DNA of 64,000 bases from Aerobium sp039839275 (GTDB lineage Bacteria > Pseudomonadota > Alphaproteobacteria > Rhizobiales > Rhizobiaceae), in contig NZ_JBDOQP010000003.1 in NCBI RefSeq assembly GCF_039839275.1, positions 496,001 to 560,000 of the forward strand, written 5' to 3'. The notes under the pieces were generated by a model, which had not been told where the DNA came from, did not search any database, and saw nothing but the letters and a program-made list of their open reading frames with translations. Of this stretch, positions 36,732 through 44,485 are shown piece after piece; the first letter of the stretch is position 1, and every line of letters starts with the position of its first letter. Both the position numbers and the translations under genes were made by a program.

Positions 36732-37027
36732 TTTTGTTCTCCTCGCCGAGCGTCGGGAAACATCGCCATCAATGTTTCCAGCGCCTGGCGCTTCGGCGCA
36801 TCAGAGGGAAGCAGGATGCGCATCGCGTGGCCGAGCTCGCGCGGCGTCATCGCCCAGAAGTCACGCGGCGACAGCCGCAGCAGGCCCAGCCCCACGGCGA
36901 TCGTCTCGTCCCATGGAAACCGGCGCGTCTTGTCTGCTACGGCGTTCGAGGGCGCGACGGCGCCTCTGTGCCCTGCTCTGCCGAGCCGAACGTCAACGCC
37001 AGCAAGGCGCCGGCAAGGCTCGCGCAT
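36728..37027 (-). CDS. GTA g10.1: phage tail assembly chaperone (TIGR02216-like)
   Basis: The conserved part is about 62 residues: RRFPWDETIAVGLGLLRLSP, then FWAMTPRELGHAM, then a polar tail. It matches the small tail-assembly chaperone of GTA clusters. The start is unclear. No ATG, GTG or TTG lies in frame between the g10 stop and the conserved core. The nearest is ATG 37027, inside g10, giving 99 residues and a 91-base overlap. The frame is -1 relative to g10, so a ribosomal frameshift is also possible. The 3' end overlaps g11 by ATGA. Confidence 0.75.
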   Translation of the reverse strand: MREPCRRLAGVDVRLGRAGHRGAVAPSNAVADKTRRFPWDETIAVGLGLLRLSPRDFWAMTPRELGHAMRILLPSDAPKRQALETLMAMFPDARRGEQK

Positions 37028-37293
37028 CCGGCCGCGCCGCCATCGAAGCGCAGCGCGGCCACCTCGTCGTCGCTGACGACGGTTCCACCGCCCCGCAGCC
37101 CTGCTCCGATGATGCGCATCAGGTCGCGGGCCGACAGGCGCCCGGTTGAGAAGCGTTCGGCAAGCGCCGACAGATCGTCCACCGAAAACGCGCTTTCGAG
37201 TTCGGCAAGGGCCCCGAGCGTCAGGCACAAAATGTGCTCTCGGCCGTCGATCTTGGCGCTGATTTCGCCGCGTCGGCTGTTTGCCGCCATCAT
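36937..37293 (-). CDS. GTA g10: tail assembly chaperone (phage TAC_11)
   Basis: A 118-residue protein of the GTA family once called DUF3356. It has GREHILCLTLGALAELES followed by LSARDLMRIIGAGLRGGG. Such chaperones wrap the tape measure during tail assembly. The start ATG overlaps the g9 stop (ATGATG context, so the second Met is also possible). The 3' end overlaps the next chaperone frame. Confidence 0.88.
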   Translation of the reverse strand: MMAANSRRGEISAKIDGREHILCLTLGALAELESAFSVDDLSALAERFSTGRLSARDLMRIIGAGLRGGGTVVSDDEVAALRFDGGAAGCASLAGALLALTFGSAEQGTEAPSRPRTP

Positions 37294-37718
37294 GCCGCCT
37301 CGAAGCTGATCGCGCCGGCCGATTCCAGCGCAATATCGAACGTCACTTCGCCGTCGTGGTTGCCGGTATATTCGAGGGCGGTGACCTGGAAAGCGCCCTC
37401 GATGGTGCCGAAATCTGGCACGACAAGCTGCCAGTCGATGATCTGGCTGGAGAAGAATGCCGCGCGAATGAGCGCGTCCGACTGAGCATCCTTGAAAATG
37501 CCCGCGCCACTCAATGAGGCCCTTTGCACCCCGCTGCCGCCGAGCAGCTCACGCCATCGCCCGGCCGAGTCCGCATCGGTGATGTCGACGGTCGCGCTGT
37601 TGAATGCCAGGCGCTTCGTTCTCAGACCGGCGACGGTCACGAAGCCGCTGCCGCCGTCGATCTTCAACAGAAGATCCTTGCCCTTCTGTGCTGCCACAGG
37701 AGCCTCCTTTTCCGTCAT
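37290..37718 (-). CDS. GTA g9: major tail (tube) protein
   Basis: A 142-residue protein of the TP901-1-type major tail family. It contains KGKDLLLKIDGG at the start, VDITDADSAGRWRELL in the middle and a C-terminal EGAFQVTALEYTGNHDGEVTFDIAL segment. Stacked hexamers form the tail tube through which DNA passes. It is preceded by GGAGGCTCC at proper spacing, one of the stronger ribosome sites of the cluster, which fits a high-copy protein. Confidence 0.93.
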   Translation of the reverse strand: MTEKEAPVAAQKGKDLLLKIDGGSGFVTVAGLRTKRLAFNSATVDITDADSAGRWRELLGGSGVQRASLSGAGIFKDAQSDALIRAAFFSSQIIDWQLVVPDFGTIEGAFQVTALEYTGNHDGEVTFDIALESAGAISFEAA

Positions 37719-37752
37719 GTCTTAAGGATGAAATCGGCTTCGAGTTGAAGCG

Positions 37753-38163
37753 TCAGGCCGCCGGTTCGGTCACCGCGCGGTACCGCAACGTGCCGTGGTA
37801 GACGTCGTTGTCGGCGTCGTATCGAAGCTCTTCGAATTCCTGGCGCAGGTTGATGAGGTTGTGTTCCGCCACCGACAGTTCCGCGTCGTGCAATAGCCCG
37901 CCTATGATCGCCATGATCTCCAGCGCCTGAGATTTTCCCCGTGCATTCGACCAGACATGAACGGTGAAGATGTGTTCGCTGCCATCCTCCGTGCTCGTCG
38001 CCCAGTCCGAGACGGTGGATCGTCCGAAGGTCACGTACGGAAAGGCGAGATGCGCCGGCGCGTGGTCGTGGATGCGATCCGCGCCGATCAAGGCGATCAA
38101 TCCGGCATCGGCGCTCAGGGTGGCGTAGACGGCCTTCTGCAGTTCAACGGCTGCTGACGTCAT
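37753..38163 (-). CDS. GTA g8: DUF3168 tail terminator
   Basis: A 136-residue protein. ATG 38163 was chosen because MTSAAVELQKAVYATL is the usual N-terminus of the DUF3168 family. HDHAPAHLAFPYVTFG and WSNARGKSQALEI are conserved-looking segments. In RcGTA the homologue caps the tail tube and joins it to the head connector. It overlaps the small upstream gene by 20 bases. Confidence 0.9.
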   Translation of the reverse strand: MTSAAVELQKAVYATLSADAGLIALIGADRIHDHAPAHLAFPYVTFGRSTVSDWATSTEDGSEHIFTVHVWSNARGKSQALEIMAIIGGLLHDAELSVAEHNLINLRQEFEELRYDADNDVYHGTLRYRAVTEPAA

Positions 38164-38314
38164 CGCGCGCTCCTGTGCTGCCCCGTTCCCGTCGCTCGCT
38201 GTCGACGACGCTTCCGCCACGATATCCGGCTTCGACTTCGTCGGCGATCTGGTGCGCCCTGGTTCGCAGTGCGCGCAGAAGGCCATCCCGCGTGATCTTC
38301 ATTGAAACCTTCAT
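38144..38314 (-). CDS. Small basic helical protein inside the GTA cluster
   Basis: A 56-residue frame between g7 and g8. Its ATG 38314 overlaps the g7 stop in an ATGA junction, the same coupling used across the cluster, which argues for real translation. The N-terminal half is a basic amphipathic helix (MKITRDGLLRALRTRAHQIA). The C-terminal half is polar and disordered. No RcGTA counterpart is known to me. It could be an assembly factor or a remnant of a neck protein. Confidence 0.55.
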   Translation of the reverse strand: MKVSMKITRDGLLRALRTRAHQIADEVEAGYRGGSVVDSERRERGSTGARDDVSSR

Positions 38315-38646
38315 CGGCCGATCTCCCGCGCTTGGCAAACGATATAGCGGCCCGACTCATCGGGGTCGTGAACGTTGACCACCGCGAGACTCCTGGTCAG
38401 CCGGCGAAGCCGCATGCCGCTTGCGACATCGGCGCGCCATCGCATGGTCACTCGATGCGTCACGCCTTCCAGCCTCTGGTCGGCACCGAACCGGTTGGTC
38501 GCGGAAATCGGCTCGATGCGCGCGAACAGCGTCGCGATTTCCGACCATGTCTCGAAGTGGCCGCCGGCACCGTCCGGAGCAAGTTCCACGGCCTCCAGCG
38601 CTACCTCGTGGCGAAACGCGCCGGGATCTATGAATTCGGCGCGCAT
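38311..38646 (-). CDS. GTA g7: head-tail stopper (head closure) protein
   Basis: A 111-residue protein of the SPP1 gp16/HK97 head-closure family. It shows FRHEVALEAVELAPDG, then WSEIATLFARIEPIS, then VTMRWRADVASGMRLRR. It seals the capsid after DNA packaging and docks the tail. It starts directly at the end of g6, with no spacer. Confidence 0.88.
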   Translation of the reverse strand: MRAEFIDPGAFRHEVALEAVELAPDGAGGHFETWSEIATLFARIEPISATNRFGADQRLEGVTHRVTMRWRADVASGMRLRRLTRSLAVVNVHDPDESGRYIVCQAREIGR

Positions 38647-39216
38647 CTACAATCTCCGCGTGCGCCATGGCGCGATCAGGCGGTCATACACCGGTGGATA
38701 GGAGACTGGTTGCTGTTGCGCGGAATAGGTCGCGCGAAATTCGTACCAGTGGGCGACCAGCACCAGCACTGCACGCTTGAGCAGTTCCGGGACCGCAGCA
38801 GCGGTTTCTCCGTAGCCGGCCTCGAAGTCGATCTCGATCCCGTTGATGTCTGCGCCCGGCTCGATAGCGTTCCGGAAATGGAGCCTGGCGGGTCGTCCAT
38901 GCACATCAAGCCGATAGGCTGCGTCGTCGACGATAGACGCCTCGCCATTGCTGCCATAAAGCGTCACCGCCGTGACTTCGCGAACCGGATACCGGCGCAG
39001 CAGAACTCTGCCCGAGGCCGGCAATGCATCCAGGGTCACACGCCAATGCTGGCTGAGCAGCGCCAGCCCGCACGACACCTCGACCTCCTCACGCGCCGCG
39101 ACGATCAACGCGCTGAGCAAGTCGTCTTCACTGTCGTGATCTATTCGCAGATTCTGCTTGGCTTCGCTGAGCGAAACCGGTTCGGATTCCGGGTCCACGG
39201 TTCGGAAGAGGGTCAT
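38647..39216 (-). CDS. GTA g6: head-tail connector (gp6-like adaptor)
   Basis: A 189-residue protein. ATG 39216 has GAGG five bases upstream; ATG 39234, six codons earlier, is possible. The N-terminus (VSLSEAKQNLRIDHDSEDDLL) and a C-terminal LKRAVLVLVAHWYEFR helix match phage connector proteins of the phiE125 gp8/HK97 gp6 type. Rings of this protein sit under the portal. It is separated from the capsid gene by a strong hairpin. Confidence 0.9.
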   Translation of the reverse strand: MTLFRTVDPESEPVSLSEAKQNLRIDHDSEDDLLSALIVAAREEVEVSCGLALLSQHWRVTLDALPASGRVLLRRYPVREVTAVTLYGSNGEASIVDDAAYRLDVHGRPARLHFRNAIEPGADINGIEIDFEAGYGETAAAVPELLKRAVLVLVAHWYEFRATYSAQQQPVSYPPVYDRLIAPWRTRRL

Positions 39217-39242
39217 TGGCGCCTCGCTGGTCATTTCAAAGA

Positions 39243-39272
39243 GGCGGTCCCGGGAGGGAGACCGGGACCGCC
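39243..39272 (-). terminator. Perfect 11-bp hairpin between capsid and connector genes
   Basis: GGCGGTCCCGG (39243-39253) is perfectly complementary to CCGGGACCGCC (39262-39272), with an 8-base loop. It lies in the minus-strand leader between the g5 stop (39311) and the g6 start, the longest spacer of the cluster. A short CTCTTTG run follows on the minus strand instead of a full T-tract. It could be a partial terminator, attenuator or RNA processing/stability element that sets capsid above tail expression. Confidence 0.6.
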
Positions 39273-39310
39273 ACGGCACGGCTATGGGCGGGAGGGACGC
39301 CCGCCTCGGC

Positions 39311-40567
39311 TCAGGCCGTGCCGAATTTGAGCAGCTTGATGGCGTTGAAGTCCTGGACCCCACCGCCGACGCGTTTGGTGGTGTAGAACAGCACGTAGGG
39401 CTTGGCGGAATACGGATCGCGCAGGACCCTGACCCCTGCGCGGTCGACCACCAGGTAGCCGCGCCGGAAATCGCCGAAGGCAATGGCGGTGGCGTCGGTG
39501 CCGACGTCCGGCATGTCCTCCGCTTCCACCAAAGGGAAACCCATCAGCGTCGCGCGCGCGCCCGGTGTGGCGGGCGGCTGCCACAGATAGTTGCCGTCGG
39601 CATCCTTCATCTTGCGGATCGAGGCCTGCGTCTTGCGGTTCATCACCCAGTTGGCATTCTGGCGATATCCTGCCTTCAGCGCGTAGACGGTGTCGATGAG
39701 CGTGTCTGAGGGATGGCTGGCTGGAAACGCGCCGTCCTCGCCGGTCGCCACGTAGCCCAGGGTCCCCCATTCCCAGTCGGCTTCAGGCTCGATGTCGTAG
39801 TCGAGGAAACCGCGCGGCTTGTCGCTGCCGTCGCCGACGACGAAGGCGGTGCCCTCCTGCTCGGCGAATGCCGCTTCCACTTCCGAGGCAATCCACTGGT
39901 CGAGATCGACCACCGAGTCCTCCAAAAGAGCCGCCGTGGCGGCGGGCATTGCATAGAGCTCTGCGGTCGGGAACTGCAGGGCGTCGATCGTAGGCGACGC
40001 CGTCTTGATGCGCGCAGCCGTCTCGCCAACCCAGCCGACCACCGGACCATCCGTCATGAAGGGCTTCTTCAGGGTCGCGGTCGAGACCTGACGCACAGTC
40101 GCGATCGAGCGGATCGGAGAGATCGCCGCGAGGCGGCGTCCGATTTCAGCCTCGATTTCCTCCGGAACCAGGTAGCCGCCGTCGGGACCTGAGCCGTAGG
40201 ACATGTCCTTGGCCTCCAGCGTGCGAAGTACGCGCTCGTCGCCGGAGCGCATATAGGCCTCGAATGCCTGCTTGCGCTCCAACGCTGCTGCGGACAATTC
40301 GCGATCACGGCCGAGTGGCGGCCGCGCGCGGCGCAGTGCGAGATCGTCGATGACCCTCTTCTGCCGATCCAGGGCGTCGGAGATGCGATCCACCTTCTCG
40401 GTGGTGATCACGTCGGCACCCTTGCGTGTCTCGATGTCGGCAAGCCTGCGGTCATTGTCCTCGCGAAACTGTGAGAAGGTCGACATGAACTCGTCGAACG
40501 CGTCTGACAAAGCGGCGTAGCCGCCCGTGTCGGATTTCGTTTCGGGTGCGGGTGTTGCAGTCGTCAT
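39311..40567 (-). CDS. GTA g5: major capsid protein (HK97 fold)
   Basis: A 418-residue precursor. Residues ~15-85 are a charged, coiled-coil-like delta domain (FSQFREDNDRRLADIETR) that the protease normally removes. The HK97-fold body follows, with GPDGGYLVPEEIEAEI and an E-loop/P-domain region. The C-terminal part has GFPLVEAEDMPDVG and AIAFGDFRRGYLVVDR, hallmark segments of this capsid family. It lies 6 bases after the protease gene. Confidence 0.96.
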   Translation of the reverse strand: MTTATPAPETKSDTGGYAALSDAFDEFMSTFSQFREDNDRRLADIETRKGADVITTEKVDRISDALDRQKRVIDDLALRRARPPLGRDRELSAAALERKQAFEAYMRSGDERVLRTLEAKDMSYGSGPDGGYLVPEEIEAEIGRRLAAISPIRSIATVRQVSTATLKKPFMTDGPVVGWVGETAARIKTASPTIDALQFPTAELYAMPAATAALLEDSVVDLDQWIASEVEAAFAEQEGTAFVVGDGSDKPRGFLDYDIEPEADWEWGTLGYVATGEDGAFPASHPSDTLIDTVYALKAGYRQNANWVMNRKTQASIRKMKDADGNYLWQPPATPGARATLMGFPLVEAEDMPDVGTDATAIAFGDFRRGYLVVDRAGVRVLRDPYSAKPYVLFYTTKRVGGGVQDFNAIKLLKFGTA

Positions 40568-40573
40568 GGATGA

Positions 40574-41257
40574 TTATCCTCTACGTTCGATCATGCGAGC
40601 AGCCCGTCGGATACGATCCGCCAGGCCATGTGGCGTGTCCGGCGCGGCGTCCCGCTCGCGCAACAGGGTGGAGAAGCCGCGCGCGATCACCGTGCGCGCC
40701 TCCCCCCGCGTCAGCTTCGCGTCCCGCGTCAGCCAGCGTTCGAATTCTCTTGTCGTCGGCAGTTCCCTCGGGCCGCTCTTGACGCTGTGAACACGCGCGC
40801 CGGGCATCATCGGGAAAGTCACGACGGAGATTTCCCAAAGATCTGCCTCGATGATGCGCCGAAGGCCGGATCCCGCCTCCTTCCTCGCCTTCACGGTGCG
40901 GAAGCCGATGGAGAGACCGTCGAGCGCGCCGCCGCGCATCAGTTCCAGCACTTCACGCGCCCGCGCCACTCCGGGTGTCAGCCGACCTCGTACCAGCAGC
41001 CCTTTTCCGTCCTCGCGGAGGTCGAGCCAGGTTCCGATCGGCTCTGCCGGGTCGTGCTGGAACAACATGCGCACGCCTGCGGCGCCGCGCGTTCTTATGG
41101 CGCGCGCGAAAGCGCCTGGCTCCACGATGTCTCTGGCAAGATCGGCCTTCCCGAACAGGCTGGCATAGCCCGAGAACGTTCCATCGGTGGCGACGGCTTC
41201 GATCGTCGCGTCGACGAATTTTCGCTCGATGATGTCGGTTGCGAAATCACTCTTCAT
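40574..41257 (-). CDS. GTA g4: HK97-family prohead protease
   Basis: A 227-residue protease starting at ATG 41257; a GTG one codon earlier is the alternative. FSGYASLFGKADLARDIVEPGAF is the conserved N-terminal block (given here only as positions ~28-50). The active-site histidine is in MLFQHDPAEPIG and the serine in LDGLSIGF. It cleaves the capsid delta domain before DNA filling. It overlaps the g3.5 stop by 11 bases. Confidence 0.94.
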   Translation of the reverse strand: MKSDFATDIIERKFVDATIEAVATDGTFSGYASLFGKADLARDIVEPGAFARAIRTRGAAGVRMLFQHDPAEPIGTWLDLREDGKGLLVRGRLTPGVARAREVLELMRGGALDGLSIGFRTVKARKEAGSGLRRIIEADLWEISVVTFPMMPGARVHSVKSGPRELPTTREFERWLTRDAKLTRGEARTVIARGFSTLLRERDAAPDTPHGLADRIRRAARMIERRG

Positions 41258-41570
41258 CACGGCTGCTCCGCCTTTGACCGTTCAACCTGAAAGCCCGCAT
41301 CAGCAGGCCCAATGCCCACCACGCGCAAAGGCTCGCGGCTGCCGATCCCATCAGCATCAGTTCCGAGGCGCCCAGGCTCTTCTCGATGCCCAGTTCCACC
41401 GCGATCTTGGTACCGGCCGTACCGCCGAAAACCAGTCCGCTCGCAACGCCGATGCCGAAGCGGATACCGGCTTCGCGCCGTTCCGCCGGCAACACGTAGG
41501 CCAGCGAGATCGCCGACCCTGCCACCGCGCCGGTCGCCTTTGCCGTCCACAACCAGAGCGGATCGCTCAT
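41247..41570 (-). CDS. GTA g3.5-like small membrane protein
   Basis: A 107-residue protein; ATG 41570 follows GGGAGGCG at fair spacing. Three hydrophobic segments are visible: AVAGSAISLAYVL, IGVASGLVFGGTAGT and LMLMGSAAASLCAWWALGLL. A basic C-terminus follows. Its position between portal and protease matches g3.5 of RcGTA, a small gene of unclear role. Related to the DUF6107-like group of rhizobial GTA clusters, by recall. It could act as an inner-membrane factor or a second holin-like protein. Confidence 0.7.
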   Translation of the reverse strand: MSDPLWLWTAKATGAVAGSAISLAYVLPAERREAGIRFGIGVASGLVFGGTAGTKIAVELGIEKSLGASELMLMGSAAASLCAWWALGLLMRAFRLNGQRRSSRDEE

Positions 41571-41598
41571 CAGCGTCGCCTCCCGCCGCTTCCATGTC

Positions 41599-42768
41599 TC
41601 AGTTGCGCGGGCCATAGCCGACCGCCTCCCGCTTTTCGTCATCCGTCAGGAAGTCGGCTGCGCCAATTCGTGCCCAAAGCGCCTCGCGCTCGATTGCCAG
41701 ACCGTCGACGCGGTCCGCATCGCAAACCAATGCCAGGCTCGATCCGAACTGCGGCGCCAGCCAGCCGGAAAGCTCGCCAGCCGTTCGCATTGCCAATGGA
41801 AGGACCGTGGCGCGATAGAAGGCCCGATTGGCCTCCTGATAGTTCGAATAGGTGTTGTCTCCGGGAATGCCGAGGATCATTGGCGGAACGCCGAATGCCA
41901 GCGCGATATCGCGACTGGCGGCGTTCTTGGCTTCGATGAAATCCATGTCCTTGGGCGTCAGGCCCATCGCCTTCCAGTCGAGACCGCCCTCCAGCAGCAT
42001 CGGCCTTCCAGCCCGCGAGGCGCCCGTATACCCTTCCTCCAGTTCGCCCTTCAGCCGCTCGTACTGCTCTTCGGAAAGGTTGCCGCCCTCTTTCGGCGCG
42101 TAGACCAGCGCACCGGAGGGTCGCGCTGAATTGTCGAGCAGCGCCTTGTTCCAGCGCCCGGCGGCGTTGTGGGTGTCGAGCGCCATCAGTGCGGCCTGCA
42201 AGGGCGGAAAGCCGTAATGGTCGTCGAGCGGATGAAAGAGCCGCAAATGCAGGGCGGCTCCGCCAGACCCCAGCGGCAGCCGGCGCTTCGCAGATCCCTC
42301 GCGATGCTCGATCGCCACCGGCCATCCGGATGCATCGGCCGCGATGGTCACCCGATCCGGCCGCAGCACGTGCAACTCGCGTGCATCCGCCGCCTCTACC
42401 AGTTCGACATAGGCGTTGCCGGACATCAGAAGATGCCCATAGAGCGCCTCCAGGAAGCCTGCTCCGGAATTGCGGCGGTTGGGACACGCCAACAGATCGA
42501 GCAGCGGATGCTCGGTCAGTTCCGTGCGGTCGTCATAAAGCAGCCAGGGCACTGCCGCTGCAGCCTCGGCAATCATCCTTACCGCGCGATGCACGACCGG
42601 GTTGCGCATGAAGCCTTCGCGCGACAGAGCCCCGTAGTCGCCACGCGTCCACAGGGCTTCCCCGTGCGAATGCAGCGCCACGAAGCCGTAGCCGACGCCC
42701 GATTTATGTTCCACGCGCGCGGCGGCATCGCCCCGGGCGCGCGCCCATGGCCAGTTCCATCCCATCAT
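41599..42768 (-). CDS. GTA g3: HK97-family portal protein
   Basis: A 389-residue portal. ATG 42768 is preferred; the frame also opens at a TTG (42777) that directly abuts the terminase stop. Typical segments are RNPVVHRAVRMIAEAAAAVPW (positions ~55-75), LMSGNAYVELV and the C-terminal GIPGDNTYSNYQEANRAFY. The dodecameric ring is the DNA entry and exit channel of the head. Confidence 0.94.
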   Translation of the reverse strand: MMGWNWPWARARGDAAARVEHKSGVGYGFVALHSHGEALWTRGDYGALSREGFMRNPVVHRAVRMIAEAAAAVPWLLYDDRTELTEHPLLDLLACPNRRNSGAGFLEALYGHLLMSGNAYVELVEAADARELHVLRPDRVTIAADASGWPVAIEHREGSAKRRLPLGSGGAALHLRLFHPLDDHYGFPPLQAALMALDTHNAAGRWNKALLDNSARPSGALVYAPKEGGNLSEEQYERLKGELEEGYTGASRAGRPMLLEGGLDWKAMGLTPKDMDFIEAKNAASRDIALAFGVPPMILGIPGDNTYSNYQEANRAFYRATVLPLAMRTAGELSGWLAPQFGSSLALVCDADRVDGLAIEREALWARIGAADFLTDDEKREAVGYGPRN

Positions 42769-42777
42769 CGGTTCCAA

Positions 42778-44085
42778 TCAGCTTAGATTGCGGATGCGCG
42801 GCCGATTATTGCGGCCAAGCAGAAGTTCGGTGATCGCCCAGACCAGCGCGTCGACCCGATCGGGCGAGCGCCCGCCGGAAAGTCCATCGGCGCCGAAGTC
42901 GCACATCTCGTCCTCGAGCGCCGGAAAGCGCTTGGCATGCGCCACGCGTCCATTGGCATAGAGGGCGGCGACCGGCTCGGCGCGCAGCCATTTACCCCGC
43001 GTCGCCCGGACCTCGCGTACCGGGACAGTGGGGTCGACGGTTCGCAGGACGGCAGCGACCATGTCCCCGCCCTGGTTTACCTCGGCGACGATGCAATCGG
43101 CTTGATGGCGTTCGTAGAGCGCAACCGCTTTCGCCGCCCATTCCCGGGGCTTGGCAGCCGAAACCGTTTCGTCAGCAAGAACCACCGCGCGCTCCATGCC
43201 GTCCAGGCCCGCCACCACGATCCCGCATGCGTCCGAACTGCGTCGGGAAGTCGCCGGCGGATCGACTGCCACGACGATGCGCGACAGCGCGCCGTACTCG
43301 GCGGTGACGTTTTCGAGCATCGCGCGCGTCCACAGGGCGTCCGGACGATCGTCGATCAGCTCGCCGTCGAGTTCCTGCCTTCCCAGCCTCGAACCGCCAT
43401 AGCGCTCGTTCATCGCCTGGATGAACCCGCTTGCCAGATTGTCGGCGTTCTCGTCCGTGCGCATGCGTGTAATCGTCAGGTTAGGGTCAGCGAGCAGCCG
43501 CCTCATCAGCGGGTTTGCGCGCGGCGTCGTCGTGATGATCTGTTTCGGCCGCGGTCCCAGGCGAAGCCCGAACTGCAGCATGTCGTAGCAGTGTTCGGCA
43601 TTCTTCCATTTGGCGGCCTCGTCGCACCACGCGGCTGCGAATTGCGGCCCGCGTAAGCTATCCGGATCCTCCGAGGAGAATGCCTGCGCCACGGCGCCGC
43701 TGCTCCACACCAGGCGCCGTCGGGTGGCCTCGTAGCGAGGGCGGTCCTGCGCCGTGATCGACAGGATGCCCGACGGCCCCTCGATCATCACTTCGCGCAC
43801 ATCGCCCAGCGTCTCGCCCACCAGCGCCAGTTGCTTGTAGCGGTCGTCGCAAAACGGACCGGCACCGCGTACCAGCGCGTTGACCCACTCCGCGCCAAGC
43901 CGCGTTTTTCCGGAGCCGCGTCCACCGACGACCAGCCAGGTATCGCTGATCTCGAGCAACGGATATTGCGCAAGCCGCGCGTCGCGTATCCAAGTTTCAG
44001 ATACGAGCCGGGCGTTCCGGTATCCCAGTCCGTTCCGCAGCCATTCGTGCTGCGAGCTCACTTGCAAGGTCGACAATTCGTCCAT
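42778..44085 (-). CDS. GTA g2: terminase large subunit
   Basis: A 435-residue DNA-packaging motor. ATG 44085 (MDELSTLQ) was chosen; ATG 44118 is possible. The Walker A motif is VVGGRGSGKTRLGAEW. The Walker B-like acidic pair is in AAWCDEAAKW. The RNase H-like nuclease starts at IVVAVDPPAT, with further acidic residues (CIVAEVNQGGD). In GTAs this enzyme packages random host DNA by a headful mechanism. The start overlaps g1 by 89 bases. Confidence 0.94.
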   Translation of the reverse strand: MDELSTLQVSSQHEWLRNGLGYRNARLVSETWIRDARLAQYPLLEISDTWLVVGGRGSGKTRLGAEWVNALVRGAGPFCDDRYKQLALVGETLGDVREVMIEGPSGILSITAQDRPRYEATRRRLVWSSGAVAQAFSSEDPDSLRGPQFAAAWCDEAAKWKNAEHCYDMLQFGLRLGPRPKQIITTTPRANPLMRRLLADPNLTITRMRTDENADNLASGFIQAMNERYGGSRLGRQELDGELIDDRPDALWTRAMLENVTAEYGALSRIVVAVDPPATSRRSSDACGIVVAGLDGMERAVVLADETVSAAKPREWAAKAVALYERHQADCIVAEVNQGGDMVAAVLRTVDPTVPVREVRATRGKWLRAEPVAALYANGRVAHAKRFPALEDEMCDFGADGLSGGRSPDRVDALVWAITELLLGRNNRPRIRNLS

Positions 44086-44485
44086 TGAGGCGTGTAAGCA
44101 CGGTGGCCATGTCTTCATCTGCTATCGTCTGGTTCCTCACCGGTCCTTCATCGCCCCCGTCGAAATCCGCAATCTTTTCAATGGCGCGGATCATCGCCAG
44201 CACGCCGTCGATCTCGGTACGGTCGATCGTTCCGCCCTCTTCCGTTGCCTTGCTGCTGATCGACTCCACCTTGTCGAGCAGCTTTGCGACGATGGGCCGG
44301 ATCCGCTGACGGAAGTCGTCGCCCGCATGTCGGGAGCAGGACTTCCACCCCTCGCGTTCCGCCAGCCGTTCGATGGCTTCCACCGAGCGGCCCGTCGCGT
44401 CGGCAAGGATGTCAAAGGTCGGCGGTGCACCTTCGGCGAGGGCGCGCAAGGCCTCCCGCCGCACGATTGTCCGGTCGCTGTTCAT
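43997..44485 (-). CDS. GTA g1: terminase small subunit (TerS-like)
   Basis: A 162-residue protein. ATG 44485 was chosen: a run of AAAAAGAGA lies before it, and the N-terminus (MNSDRTIVRREALRALAEG) is typical of the family. Residues ~1-50 form a helix-turn-helix with a recognition helix near SVEAIERLAEREGW, and the middle is a helical oligomerisation segment. TerS recruits DNA to the large terminase; in GTAs it has little sequence specificity. It is the first gene of the cluster. Confidence 0.75.
   Translation of the reverse strand: MNSDRTIVRREALRALAEGAPPTFDILADATGRSVEAIERLAEREGWKSCSRHAGDDFRQRIRPIVAKLLDKVESISSKATEEGGTIDRTEIDGVLAMIRAIEKIADFDGGDEGPVRNQTIADEDMATVLTRLNGRIVDLASELAARMAAERTGIPERPARI

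Noticed and set aside
29999..44485. Possibility that the phage-like cluster is an ordinary prophage
   Set aside because: No integrase, excisionase, repressor, replication gene, flanking tRNA or direct repeat was seen, and the gene content matches the RcGTA order exactly.
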